A stretch of 64,000 bases of DNA, from positions 5,925,001 to 5,989,000 of the forward strand of contig CM074758.1 of assembly GCA_037355855.1 (NCBI GenBank), given 5' to 3'. Positions 10,501-20,253 of this stretch are shown here, piece after piece. Both the position numbers and the translations under genes were made by a program. This stretch comes from Pseudo-nitzschia pungens. Its lineage: Eukaryota > Bacillariophyta > Bacillariophyceae > Bacillariales > Bacillariaceae. Below the pieces are notes generated by a model, which saw only the letters and a program-made list of their open reading frames with translations, ran no database searches and was not told the origin of the DNA. Numbering within the stretch: position 1 is the stretch's first letter; each line of letters begins with the position of its first letter.

Positions 10501-10832
10501 TAGGGTACTTCCTCATGGTGATGATACTCATCCACTTGGAAGGTCCATTTGATGGTCTTGGAGTTTGAAAACTCTATCAACCTCAGTCCCACTGAAGCCG
10601 CAGACTTGGTTCGGAACTTGCCCCCATAGGTATTATAGGTGACAGATCTTTGGTCTCGGTTCGTTAGTTGACTTCGGTTGACAAAGTGCCTTAGTATGAT
10701 GGATTTGGAGCACCCGGAGTCGAGTAGGCCCCGGAGCATCCTCCCCCTTCCCTTGTGGTCCAATACCTCCACACAGACGTCTGTGAATCGGTTGATTACG
10801 CGCGGTCCGGTGTGGATGGTATCAGAAGCCAT
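7566..10832 (-). CDS. pol: Gypsy Pol polyprotein (G2): protease, RT, RNase H, integrase
   Basis: A 1088-residue retroviral-type polyprotein. The protease active site is LRGLLDSGCSK (residues 34-44), with a later YDMIIGSDL flap region. The RT has VLTDFRKMN, a FPLPRI motif and the catalytic LVYIDDILI near residue 390. RNase H has FHLYSDASDRQLG and a HTDH motif. Integrase has a His/Cys finger (CKHCHTCQ), then NVDLWGP, FDGGSEF and NSVLERIHQ carrying the D, D and E residues. The frame is continuous with gag: the gag TGA at 10833-10835 is followed directly by ATG at 10832. Pol is therefore made either by UGA readthrough or by restart. No internal stop is present. Confidence 0.95.
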   Translation of the reverse strand: MASDTIHTGPRVINRFTDVCVEVLDHKGRGRMLRGLLDSGCSKSIILRHFVNRSQLTNRDQRSVTYNTYGGKFRTKSAASVGLRLIEFSNSKTIKWTFQVDEYHHHEEVPYDMIIGSDLMAQLGLDIKYSSRTIEWQGDSIPMKGMGELSDPDKCEAVFFANTQSPILQQEEERQAKILDADYSKVDIDAMVNDLEITDASKEALKKTLKKFPTLFGGGLGLLKNIEPVSIELQPGVKPVRQRYYSVPHAFEQALRKEITRLCDIGVLEKLPHDDDSPWASPTFCQPKKTGDIRVLTDFRKMNAAIQRKPFPLPRIGETIQRLQKFKSATALDLSQGYYTIPICKESQKICSTILPWGKYAYKRLAMGIACAPDIFQSVMMNLLGDLDYVLVYIDDILIIQREGESEQDHLNKIDTVLQRLDDAGFRANLRKSFFMQKEVDYLGFLLTTEGIQPQPKKLEAMKRLEAPKNTKQLKMFLGMVNFYRDMWKQRSHILAPLNKLAGKNEKMNWYWGPAEQKAFMEAKRMLADEAKLAFPDFTKPFHLYSDASDRQLGATVCQDGKPLGFYTRKLNSAQLNYTVGEKELLGIVEGLKAFEGILRGQDVIIHTDHLNLLYQQMPTQRMVRWRLLMEEFHPVVKHVAGKDNDAADALSRLDITDDPADTVEWLPPNKPLTYADEEEHLRQLLFPLGEAPEEFQGNSAFPLAPDMIQFYQQQDTGIVNALEKDNRLTTKMVEGYNLIHKEGKILIPDKLKDRVMEWYHSMLVHPGEKRMEQSIRSVFTWKGLRKDVQDLCKHCHTCQMFKKSGRKKYGLLPEKAAEVTKWQRVNVDLWGPATVHNKNGKDYQIHVLTMVDPVTGWFELAHLKDSPNAAETQRLLDSTWLARYPRPKEIGFDGGSEFKAEFQELCENMGMKRKPSGAWNPQSNSVLERIHQVLKDCLLSFNLENRDLHEKDPFEEFTTKAAYAIRSAIHTTLGYSPAQLVFGRDMFMPVNFPVDWEAIQARKQKSIHKSNIRENQKRIPHVYKEGDYVTLERKGIIPKLSFPRQGPYKVLKAHDNGTVTIETAPFVTDRVNIRRVHPYYCRDPIKS

Positions 10833-12272
10833 TCAGTTGTGGGATCCTTTCTTTTTAAAGGTCTTTCTGTACTTTCTTCTGTACTCTTTGAGTTCCCGTT
10901 CGGAGATGTCGATCTCGTCATCGGAGACTTCGTGGTCAGCTTGGGCCGTGGCCAGTACATAAGAGTACTCGTGGTTCGATAGGTTCCTTCCCCAGTGGGG
11001 TTTGGAGTGTTGCTCAGTGTCTGAGTCTTGTTCTTTAGCCACAAAGTGCTCCTTGAGCAGGTTGATGGTTTCCCGGTCGAACTTCCCCTTCTTGTGGGGA
11101 CCACCGGTTAGTTTCCAGCATTTGCCGGCATGGACCTTGCCACAGGTCTTGCATAGCTGTTTGTTGCTGTTGTCCACAGGGCGCTTCTTTTTGCCAGGGG
11201 ATTTCCCGTGGTGGGTTCCTCCCCCAGATGCGGCCTTGGGGGTCTTCTTGGTGACACCGGTCTGTTTTTCGAGGTCGGTGATGCGTTGTTGCATTAGTGC
11301 TTCCTTCCGGATGGTGATTTCCAAGTTTTCGAGCTTGTCGATGGTGGTGTTAAAGGGGTGGGTGTAGACGTCCCAACTAATGTGCTCCAGCTTCTCGCGT
11401 TGGGAGTGGGTCATGTTGGCATCTAGGATTTCCTTCATTTCTCCTTGGGTGAAACTTCTTGGTGTTTCCATTTGGTCACTGCCACATTCCCAGAGGCAAT
11501 CTGGGAGGTAGCTTTGGAGTTCGGCCATTCGGTTGGCCCAGGCTCTAATGCCATGTTTGAGGTCCACGCGCATGCCTCGCATGAATCGGCGGAGGACGAT
11601 ATACGAGCGTTTGCCGTGTTGGTCATTGCCAAAGATTTTGAGTTTGAGGGCATGCATGCATTCCTCGATGACATCCTTTCTGTACTCCTGGGATTGGTAG
11701 TACTGGATGAGGGCGCTTGCGACCTTTTTCTTTGGGATTGGAGACTCGAGGGTGTCGGTCTCCGATTCTTTGTCCGAGCTCGCCTTGGCTGTGTCGGCTT
11801 TGTCGGCGTTTGGAGCTTGCTCCTTTGCCGTCTCCTTGGAGGCTCCCGTGGGAGTTTCGGTGGCGTCTTGCCCCATTGATAGCAGGATGTTTGCTTGGTC
11901 CCTTTGCTCGATCTCTTGGATCTTTTTCTGTACGTGTCTGGTGTGATGGACCTTGTGGGTCGGTTCGGCCAAGTAGGTCCGCGCGAGCGTTCGCTGGACG
12001 AGTCCGAGTGCCTCAATAGAGAGGATTCTCTGTAGAACCTCCAATTTCTGGTCTCCGTTGAGTTTGTCATTGCCAGCAATTTTCTGGTCAAAGTCTCTCT
12101 TCCAGATAAGGAAGAGTTCTGGTCTCTCGGTACCATTGAGAACTTTCAGGTAGTCGCTGAATGCGATTCCACCTTGTTCGCTGTCTACGTTCATCTTTAC
12201 GGTGGTGGCGTCTTCCGGCCAGTCCTCCCGTGTGATGTTGAAAGGTTTCAGTTTGGTTCCTTTGGTCGCCAT
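10833..12272 (-). CDS. gag: Gypsy Gag polyprotein (G2)
   Basis: A 479-residue protein starting at ATG 12272 (MATKGTKLKPFNITREDWPE), 752 bp downstream of the 5' LTR. A charged Ala/Lys/Glu-rich linker sits around residues 130-180, followed by a helical capsid-like region. A nucleocapsid-like zinc knuckle, CKTCGKVHAGKC (C-x2-C-x3-H-x3-C), lies near residue 375. The C-terminus is basic (KKKGSHN). The final TGA abuts the pol ATG in the same frame. Gag would form the virus-like particle and package the element RNA. Confidence 0.92.
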   Translation of the reverse strand: MATKGTKLKPFNITREDWPEDATTVKMNVDSEQGGIAFSDYLKVLNGTERPELFLIWKRDFDQKIAGNDKLNGDQKLEVLQRILSIEALGLVQRTLARTYLAEPTHKVHHTRHVQKKIQEIEQRDQANILLSMGQDATETPTGASKETAKEQAPNADKADTAKASSDKESETDTLESPIPKKKVASALIQYYQSQEYRKDVIEECMHALKLKIFGNDQHGKRSYIVLRRFMRGMRVDLKHGIRAWANRMAELQSYLPDCLWECGSDQMETPRSFTQGEMKEILDANMTHSQREKLEHISWDVYTHPFNTTIDKLENLEITIRKEALMQQRITDLEKQTGVTKKTPKAASGGGTHHGKSPGKKKRPVDNSNKQLCKTCGKVHAGKCWKLTGGPHKKGKFDRETINLLKEHFVAKEQDSDTEQHSKPHWGRNLSNHEYSYVLATAQADHEVSDDEIDISERELKEYRRKYRKTFKKKGSHN

Positions 12273-13024
12273 GGTGATTTAATCAGTTGTTTATTAAGTT
12301 ACGTTAGTTACACTATTTCTGTTATCTTTGCTGCTTGTGTTGAAATTGAGCAAAAAGTGATTGCTCAGTTCCTCCAGTTCTTTTGCTGGATTTTTACACT
12401 GTTCTCGTGATAACTCGTGTTGTAACTGATCTTCCCCCTGGTTTGTCCAGTGGTGGGAGTTGTTTCTCTCTTTAGTTCCCGGGAATCCTGTGGTTCTCCG
12501 GAGTTGTTTCTGTTTTTATTTTGTGGGATTCGATTCCCGTGGTTCTCCGGCGTTGCTTCTCCATTAAGCGTTCACCGGGCCGGTCCCACTTCCCGTTTCC
12601 CGTGGGATTGGTGGTGTTTAAGTATTCATTATATACCTTTCCGGATATCCGTATACTTCGGTTTTGGTTGGCATCCCCTATTCGGTCTGTCCATCCACTC
12701 AGTGTTGGTCCAATTAGTCCACTCACTGGATTATGTGTCACTTTTTCGACACTTATTTCATTATTTCTTTGTTCGATTATTTCTGCTGTCGACCATGGTC
12801 CTGTTTAGGTACTTAGGTGTCTCTGTTGCTGCTGTTGCTCCCTTCTTTGGGCGCCAACAGTTGCTGGGGTCGGTCTTCCTTGTGCTGCAGACACTGGATA
12901 TCCTTCTCCCTGTTTTTGCTTCTCCGCGCCTCCATTTTAGGCAGTCTTTCGGTCTCGTCGGCGCCTTGGCCGATCGATCTCTTTCTGCTCATGGTCATCA
13001 GCGCTCAGCTTGATTTTAAAATCA
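12273..13024 (-). promoter_or_regulatory. G2 5' leader with palindrome next to the LTR
   Basis: This is the untranslated leader between the 5' LTR and gag. Immediately inside the LTR, 13011-13024 is the perfect 14-bp palindrome TGATTTTAAAATCA, where a tRNA primer site would be expected. No TGG start is visible. Open frames in this leader on either strand look like chance. Confidence 0.6.
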
Positions 13025-13214
13025 TGCCATACCCCGGGTCTACTAGTGATTAGAAAGTAGTAGTGATATGCAAATTGTGAGCCCTATTGGTTAGTCTATT
13101 TGCTACAGTTCTAAGAGCCCTCCGAATCAGCGATTCTGTCGGCTCGCTGATTCTTTTATCGTTATCCTTAATCCAGTCCCGAGTGGACTCGTGACTGTAT
13201 TTTGGTGCACGGCA
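13025..13214 (-). repeat. LTR of element G2 (5' LTR)
   Basis: This 190-bp partner of 7358-7547 is followed by GAGTC, the copy of 7353-7357. Confidence 0.94.
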
Positions 13215-13219
13215 GAGTC

Positions 13220-14413
13220 TACAGTGGACTGTTCAAGGTCTATTGAATACACTTAGTCAATACAAGGCACTTCCCTAGAGGTACATCGGAATCGATCGAA
13301 AGGGGAGGGCATGATAGGCTTTTAATTTAGAGTGAAACATAAAGAGTGAATATAGCGTCGGAGCTGAGCGCAGCTCAGCTCTGTATCGTATCGTGACAGC
13401 GTTTCGCTAACTCGTATAATAACAGAGCTCTGTAGCTCTGGTACTGTATTCTACGGAGTAGCGTATCGCACGGAGTAGTGTAGCTTCGCTTAATTATTAG
13501 CGATCCAATCGTATGCTAGCTCACTTATGCTAGCCCGTTGGATAACTGTCTGGGCCGGGTATCCGGTCATAGTACATATTATACACCAATGACCCAACCC
13601 CGGCGGTAGTATAGTATCTTAGCATGGTATCATGGTAGGTTAGCATCTTTCAGTATCTCGTAGCATTAGCAACCCTAACCCTGTAGCATTTAGCTACACC
13701 ATAACAGGTGCTTTACTCGGGGTACGTACGATTGGTACAAATCGTACGCGACGACCCTAGTAACTTCTGCTAGCATCCATACTAAGCAGGATATAGGTCT
13801 GTTGCTAAGCCTGCTGCTAAGCCTGTATGCTACCAATTAGCACACAGCTTAGCACTCAGCTCAGCACCTGTTAGTCAGCTACTGGATGTTGCTGTCTGTA
13901 GCCCCAGTAGCCCTTCTACACAGGAGCCTTAGCACAGATCATAGCACCCACCTTGAATATCTTCATAACGTGATGTGTTGGAGTGATTACAACTAGCAAA
14001 AACAGTGGGGCTTTCCATGTTGCTCTGTCTCATAACCTGTCGCCGGAAACCAGACGACTTTAGCGACTAAACCTTTACTCAAAGAACAAGCGCCGATTTT
14101 GGGCACCGCTGCGACTGGACGATACCACTTGATTGACAGCCGAATTCTTGTTGTTTTTTAGCTTTTTAATTATCTATTATTGCCCATTGAATTTTCGGCG
14201 AGCATGTCACGACGAAGTAAGATACTTGTAATTACCGTAATTACTCGTACCGGTAATCTTATTATTTTCTCGATCGAGAGAATTTTTTCTCTACCGTGGC
14301 TCAATAATAAATTACTGTACCTTGTACTTTCCGAGCTATTACATTAACTTGACGGTAGTGCAGTCGTCGACCACAAGTCTTTCCTCTCAATCAAAAAACC
14401 TTCACGGTTGATC
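13220..14413. other. Host intergenic DNA, no gene recognised
   Basis: About 1.2 kb without a supported gene. It is rich in TAGC/GCTA words, for example TTAGCAT and the repeated GCTAAGCCTG near 13800-13830. A similar CTAAGCCTGTATGCTA word recurs at 56590-56700 inside transposon E copy 2. Near 13365 there is a small imperfect palindrome (GAGCTGAGCGCAGCTCAGCTC). I see no tRNA or other RNA gene. Confidence 0.5.
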
Positions 14414-15062
14414 ATGGAAATAAAGCAAAATAATATTCAGAGCGTTTTTACTCTCGTATGTGCGTAAACAACAAAGAATATTATCACACAGCACCAGTTC
14501 TATGGTCAAAATGAGTTTATTATTGTCGGGTTTGAAAAACTCTTCCGTTTTGTGTTGTTTCAAAGCAAAGAATCAGACCAAAATTTCGTGGTTGAAATTC
14601 CAAATTTTGCAGTTGAAGAAGAAATTCGGGATAGACTATCTGACGTTGGTGGGCGACAATGCTTCAGTTGAGGAATTGAAGGATTGCTTGAAGATAGCTC
14701 TTGACGAAGTTGCTAATCTCCAAGAAGAAATAGACGACCTCCTTAACGAAATTGAGGGGAAAGAGCAAAATTTGAACAATAAAATGACACGAGCATCTAC
14801 GCCACACAACGATAAATCACCAGAATGTCATGAAAGCAATTCAAAACAAACAAAAATGAAACCGGAACCAACGAAACGAAGAAAATGTAGGGATGATGTG
14901 TTGAATGACGAAACGAATGACGATGACGACTGTGACAAGGATTCAAATTCTAAAACATGCGAACAAACGTCTCAAAAAACGCGTGGTAGCAAGTCAAGAG
15001 AGAAGTCTACAGAAACGTCGGCAGGGAAGAAGAAGAAGAAGTCGATGAAGAAAGGAAAGTGA
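14414..15062 (+). CDS. Hypothetical protein, coiled coil and basic tail
   Basis: I do not recognise this gene. Two frames are plausible. One starts at ATG 14414 and needs removal of a 42-nt GT-AG segment (14456-14497) to avoid a stop; it then reads protein-like (QNEFIIVGFEKLFRFVLFQS) until a TGA near 14670. The other frame, open from about 14460 to 15062, carries a helical stretch (EELKDCLKIALDEVANLQEE, then DDLLNEI) with coiled-coil spacing, followed by a Lys/Ser/Asp-rich tail ending KKKKKSMKKGK. A globular head plus coiled coil would fit a single gene with one frameshift or unannotated splice around 14600-14670. It is convergent with EMC2, 206 bp away. Confidence 0.4.
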
Positions 15063-15268
15063 AGATCGACAGCTTCATTCAAGCACAAAACGAGGAAAAA
15101 TTGTGAGAAAGCTGTATTTATTTCTCGTTGCACAGAAATCATATCAGCGAAGTTGAATAGATTTTCAAGGAATGAAACACAAAAAGGAACAGAAAACATT
15201 TTGCATTGCTTTCTAATTGTCCAACTCTGTAGCAAGTGTCATGCTTTCAACACGGAGTTTTTTACTTA

Positions 15269-16219
15269 TTATAGATTGGTTGTATAGTCATCCATGACTC
15301 TCTTTACGTCCGCATACATTTCAGAGACATTGTAGGAGTCGAGGACTTCGGCGGCTCCGTATTTGACGAGTTCAGACGCAACTAGTCGCTCGTGCTCGTC
15401 CAATTTTTTTTTCTTGGCACTAGATGCATCTGACTCGTCCAAAAATTGCTGGGAAACACTCACTAAACCCAGTTGCGCTCTAAGGTTTCTGGGCTCCAAT
15501 TCAAGAGCCTGTGCCATATGTTTCCTGGCACAAGCCGTATACTCCAATCCACCTATAGTAGCATACACTTCTGCGAGTTCTCGGTGAATATCAGCATCTA
15601 GTGGACTTCCCAAAACAACTTGCTCCAAGGCATATGCTGCTCCCTTGAAGTCTGCGACTGATAAACGTAGTTGGCACATTTCATACCAGCCACCAACATC
15701 CGACAGCTGTTGTCCGAGATACTCATTGAGCGTGTTCATAACGGTCTCTGGTGAGAAACTTTCTTGCGACCTTAGGACGCAGTATTTCCGTTGCAACGCC
15801 ACTAGATTCGAAGGGTTCCGTTTCAGCATTTCGTCATACAACGCCATTGCACCCTTGTAGTCACTCGCTGCCTCGAGGCATCGTCCCAGCAGGCGCCGAT
15901 ACCGATCTGAATCTTTGACAAGACTCCTTTCGGCATTACCGTCGGAAACAGCAGCTGAAGATGACTTCAATTGAGCTAGGCATTTCTGTGCTAATGCATG
16001 ATCGTTCTTATCAATAGCAGCCAAACAGATTTGTTCGACCGCCGCTACATGAGATGCGGCGTTGACACTTCCCCTATCCAATTTTTCTCCCAACAAGGCC
16101 AAACCATGTTGAATGACCGAAGTTGGTTCTCGAAGTTCATGAGCTCTAATGTATCGCAAGACGCCAATATGGTCATTGTTGCTGCTCAGTGTATTCAAAT
16201 CGCCTCCTGGTCTCATCAT
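15269..16219 (-). CDS. EMC2: ER membrane protein complex subunit 2 (TPR protein)
   Basis: A 316-residue protein, close to the usual length of the family (about 300). It consists of tetratricopeptide-type helices. Family-like blocks are YKGAMALYDEMLKRNPSNLV, LNEYLGQQLSDVGGWYEMCQ, ADFKGAAYALEQVVLGSP and HRELAEVYATIGG, then a segment on re-ordered arrays (ARKHMAQALELEP). No signal peptide or membrane helix is seen, as expected for the cytosolic, soluble subunit of the EMC, which inserts tail-anchored and multipass membrane proteins into the ER. The start at ATG 16219 gives two consecutive Met codons; the second could also serve. It is the only clear conserved cellular gene in the window, and it is uninterrupted. 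Confidence 0.85.
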   Translation of the reverse strand: MMRPGGDLNTLSSNNDHIGVLRYIRAHELREPTSVIQHGLALLGEKLDRGSVNAASHVAAVEQICLAAIDKNDHALAQKCLAQLKSSSAAVSDGNAERSLVKDSDRYRRLLGRCLEAASDYKGAMALYDEMLKRNPSNLVALQRKYCVLRSQESFSPETVMNTLNEYLGQQLSDVGGWYEMCQLRLSVADFKGAAYALEQVVLGSPLDADIHRELAEVYATIGGLEYTACARKHMAQALELEPRNLRAQLGLVSVSQQFLDESDASSAKKKKLDEHERLVASELVKYGAAEVLDSYNVSEMYADVKRVMDDYTTNL

Positions 16220-16391
16220 GTTGTGAATTCACTGTTACACGTTATTTGAAGTGAGTTGTGTTGAGAATTGATTGCGATCCGAAAATGAGCTGTACTCTCC
16301 CGTCGGCTCTCCGAGGTCAAAGAGCTTCGTTGTGACAGTAAACTTAACCTTACGGAATTGCTATCAGCTCTCACCGCTCAATTTTTTTTAA

Positions 16392-16702
16392 TTAAGGCAG
16401 ACCCTATACGAAAAAAAAAAAAACGAAAATATTTTCGTTTTCGCTGACCAGAAATCACTCCATACCTACTCTTATTTGTTTCCACTAGAAGTAAGTTCAT
16501 GTATTATAATTTTTTGAAATATGCGCATCGCGCAGTATTTCGACCAATCATAATGTTCCAAAACTGTTTTGTTTTTAGTTCGAACCGTTCTTGTTTTTAG
16601 CTGAGAATCAATTCTCAGCGAAAATGAAATTCATTTTCGCTGAGAATTTTTTTCAGCAAAAATGTTTTGAGACTAGGGTTAAAGTTTTCGAAATATTAAC
16701 CA
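16392..16702 (+). promoter_or_regulatory. Possible piggyBac 5' terminal region with hairpin palindromes
   Basis: A TTAA at 16392-16395 is followed by GGCAGACCCTATACG and a long A run. TTAA is the target site of piggyBac transposons, so this may be the element's left end; the right end is outside the window. At 16612-16646 there is an inverted repeat with perfect 17-bp arms and a 1-base loop, and it overlaps a second palindrome at 16601-16618. Whether these belong to the transposon is inference. Confidence 0.35.
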
Positions 16703-17835
16703 ATGAGAATCCGTTATTATTTTCGGTTTTTTTTTGGTCGTCCAAGGAAGAAGAACAAGGAACCATCTAGTAGAAGAAGCAGAAACTTGATGCGATTGTT
16801 CCCTGATACTGTATTCTGGCGAGAGCTTCACCCTGAAGGCACAGTGGTGGAGGAGCCAGCAAATCCTTCTTTTACAATTGCAAGAGCTCCAACTGTACCA
16901 GAAGTGGACGCGAGACTTGCTCCTCCCCCAAAGAAATACAACTATGCGGAGATCTTTGATATCCCTGAGTTCAAAGGAGTGAAGACAGAGCCTGACTTGG
17001 ACCGTCGTGGTAAAATCAGGAAGGGTCCAGACGGCAAGCCCCTCATGACACGGTCAGTACGGGAGAAAGGCTGTTGCGATCCAGCGTTCAAGGAGAAATA
17101 CAAGCTATCAGTTCATTCCCCACCATGGCAGTTTGCTGACGTCTTTCTTCCATTGAATTCGGATGCAAAGGACAAGCAACACTTCAGTTTTGAATCGATG
17201 CGGCACTGGACAAATGTCAAAGCCTCTCTTGCTGCTGCTGGCGAGAAGATCTACCCTGAGTTTGTTCCATTTGAGACTGTGGAGTTGCGCCAATTCTTTG
17301 GATTGTATGTGTTACACGGACTTGTTCCAACAGCTCGTGTTGAATACAAGTTGCGATTGACAAGGAATGACAGAATTGCAGGGAACGACTTCATCTATCA
17401 AGCGATGAGCCGGAGCTTCAGCAATCCGCAGAAACGGCACAAGCACTTCAAGGCATTTCTTGCTTGCCAAGATCCCCGCATTGATGTTCCTTCGCGTAGT
17501 GATTTCCCCAACTGGAAGGTCCGCCCTCTACTCAAGTGGATTAATTGGCGGTGTCCCCAGGCTTGGATGCTGGCTCGTCAAATAGCAGTGGATGAGATGA
17601 CCATGCGCTTCAAGGGTGCCCACCAAGACAAGCGACGGATCACATACAAGAAGGAGGGTGATGGATTTCAAGCTGACGCCCTCTGTGATAATGGATACTG
17701 TTACCAAGTCTACATGAGGAACGATCCTGCCCCTAAAAAGTACTTGGACTGGAATCTGTCTCCGCTGCATGCCCGTACAATGGCTCTGTTTGATTCCTTG
17801 AAGGACGAGCACCACCATGTGGGGATGGACAACCT
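16703..17835 (+). pseudogene. PiggyBac-like transposase, 5' part (interrupted)
   Basis: About 378 codons of a DDE transposase of the piggyBac superfamily, from ATG 16703 to the left end of transposon E copy 1. Recognisable segments are VELRQFFGLYVLHGL, the first catalytic-acid block QIAVDEMTMRFKG, and the later MDNL segment, where the second conserved Asp lies. The frame then runs 280 codons or so less than full length and hits foreign sequence after MDNL. The remainder is found at 40011-40647 and from 63890. The gene could be a transposon or a domesticated copy. Because it is cut twice it is dead here. Confidence 0.85.
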
Positions 17836-17859
17836 CGTCCGAAAACTGTTTTGCGACCC
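17836..17859 (+). repeat. Left terminal inverted repeat, E copy 1
   Basis: The repeat starts CGTCCGAAAACTG and continues TTTTGCGACCC. It pairs with 39985-40008 with one mismatch. It is followed by four ATCGCGACC-type subterminal repeats up to about 17900. Confidence 0.88.
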
Positions 17860-18231
17860 ATCGCGACCAATCGCGACCAGATCGCGACCGGATCGCTACT
17901 TCTCTAAAAAAAACACGACCCCAATTTTTTATTTCATAACCTTTTTTCCATTATTCTCAACTTTTTTCCATTATTCTCAACCACATTTCTCCTTTTTCTC
18001 AACTCCCCCAACGTGGCGACGGAAATGTTCTGTTCTAGTCCCTGGCATTCAGTCCCTCCTCACATTTTCATTCCATTTTACACATTTGACACACTTGACT
18101 CAACACAACAAATAATTTTTAATCCAATTTACTTCAATCACACAAAAGTGTTACGTCGTGCACCTTTGTCAACTTTTTTTCAGTGGTGTCACATCACATA
18201 CCGGAATCGCATCACAAAAACACACACCACC

Positions 18232-20148
18232 ATGCCGAAAGCTTCCTCCGACCCAAGGCACTTTGCCAATGAGCCCAGAATACCCAAGACATTCCAATGT
18301 CGCAACTGCATTGCCTCCGGAAGAAGAAGAAAATCAAAATCCTTCAAGGGATACAAACAAGAATCGAGCCACTTTCACACCTACCGATACGTATCTCAAG
18401 GCCTCTCCAGGCATCTCTATTCCAACAGCGATTGCCAAACTTATTATGTTAAGAACGATCTTATGGATTTTATTTCTTCTGCGAAAGAAGAAGTCACCCT
18501 CCCTTTGGTCCGACACACACCATCACAGTATGGACTGACAATGACACAGAATGGACCACAAATCCCCCCCTCCCTTGCCCCAAATGACAACGCCGCAACA
18601 ACTTCTATCCACACCTCACTCAATCCTCAAGTGATCGCCAATGTATTCATCCCACCCATGGACAGACAGGCAATCGAATCGCATATGAATGAAAACGAGG
18701 AACAAATGAATGCAATCGAATCCAATGTTGATTCCTCGGACCATTTTGATGCCAGTTCCGACACCGAAATATCTGATTCCGAAATCATGAAAAGCACCAT
18801 CATTTCCATAAACGAAAGAGAGGAAACATTCCGGAATCGCACTCTGTTCCCACCCCGTCCGGAACTTATTGCCGAAATCAACCTCCTCAACATGATATTG
18901 CAGCACAAGCTACCTCTTTCCACTTATCAAACCATTTTCAATTGGGCGAAAGCCAGCAACAATCTTCCCGGTTTTGATTTCAAGGTTACACCAACAAGAA
19001 AACGTGATGCCATTTTTCAAGAAATAAAAAAAAATCTTGGCATATCTTCTGAACCAAAATTTGAGCCCAAAATTGTGAATTGGCTTCCTGACAACAAACC
19101 TGCTCAGATATATGTCCGTCCTTTTTTGGATGCTTTGTATTCCCTTCTGTCGAACCCAGATTTAATGTTGGAAGAAAATTTGTCATTCCCCAACAGCAAC
19201 ACCCCCTTGTCACCAGAGCATGTCCCAGTTCGAACTGATTCTTGTCCAATCACCGAGTTGCACCATGGATCATGGTGGTCGGATTCCTGGAGATCCCTCT
19301 GCATAGAAGAAAATTCTGAAATCCTTGTTCCCATCATTTTTTACATGGATGGAATTAGCTTGGATGCGCACGGAAGACTATCACTGACTCCACTCAACAT
19401 GACCCTAGGCAAATTCAACATCGAAACCAGGAAAAGGCCGGAAGCATGGACAACAATCTATTTTCATCCCGACTCCGATTTGGAGAGCATCCACCATTCA
19501 AGAAAACCATCTCCAAAAGAATCAATCCAAAACCTGCACAATGCCCTAGAAGTGGCGCTCCGATCTTTCAAAGAAGCATGTGAGTCCACCCATGAAGGCA
19601 TCCAATGGGATTTTCTCCCTTATGACGGCCAATTGTGGCAAGTCAAAATGAAATTTGCAATAGCCTATGTCATCAGTGACACAGAACTGCATGATAAATT
19701 ATGTGGCAAATATGGATCCCAGTCAGGTGGTGTACAAAAGCTTTGCTGACACTGTAACTGTTCCACCAAGGACATAAATATTCCATCAGCACAACAAACA
19801 GCCTCTCTTTGGGTCCCATCAGATTTTCAAACATTTCCAGACTCAGATGACACCACCACCAAGGAATATTTCAACAATATTTCTCACCACCAAATCAGAA
19901 ATGCATTCCACAGTCTCAACTTTGGTACAAATGTCAACAACATCCACTTAGCCTCCCCTGGTGAATGCCTTCATATGCACCAGCTGGGGTGTGCCAAACG
20001 AGAGGTAGAATCCCTGGAGCAGCTGATGAAGGGTTCAATACCATGCCCGTATGCTGATCACCTAAAGACCGGTGTTTCCACAGTAAATACAATCGGGCAT
20101 ATATCTCAAAAATATGGAGCCCTTCTCTCAAGGCAGTCGGATCGTGAC
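18232..20148 (+). pseudogene. Plavaka/CACTA-like transposase, 5' part (E copy 1)
   Basis: This is homologous to the intact 1064-residue protein at 41063-44257. The start is placed at ATG 18232 (MPKASSDPRHF) because the frame opened upstream at 18013 has no counterpart in copy 2. It is broken by TGA at 19747-19749, where copy 2 has CGA, and then physically interrupted by gypsy D at 20149. Most of it is nearly identical to copy 2, but residues about 51-76, after the CRNC motif, differ at 10 of 31 aligned positions. Confidence 0.88.
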
Positions 20149-20253
20149 TGTAACACTCTAAAGTAGAAATTTCGGAGTAGTATGAATAATTGTGTGTTAT
20201 TTCACTTTACGAGATGGGATTGAAATTAGACAGAGGAAATAATGAGCGATGAG
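20149..20253 (-). repeat. LTR of element D, 3' LTR, first piece
   Basis: These 105 bases begin TGTAACACTCTAAAG and run up to the ATGAG target site (20249-20253) of element C. The rest is at 26065-26276. Confidence 0.92.

Larger units (their letters stand above)
7353..13219 (-). mobile_element. Ty3/gypsy element G2, apparently complete, with target duplication
   Basis: LTRs of 190 bp at 7358-7547 and 13025-13214 (TGCCATACC...GCACGGCA) are flanked by the 5-bp duplication GAGTC (7353-7357 and 13215-13219). On the minus strand the order is 5' LTR, leader, gag, UGA, pol (protease, RT, RNase H, integrase), polypurine GGAGGAGTA, 3' LTR. I see one difference between the LTRs (C versus G near 7492/13159). 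Both genes are open, so this is a recent and possibly competent insertion. It is a different family from B, C and D. Confidence 0.95.

Noticed and set aside
18013..18231. An upstream extension of the copy 1 transposase
   Set aside because: Copy 2 has no equivalent open frame upstream of its ATG at 41063; the matching ATG in copy 1 is 18232.
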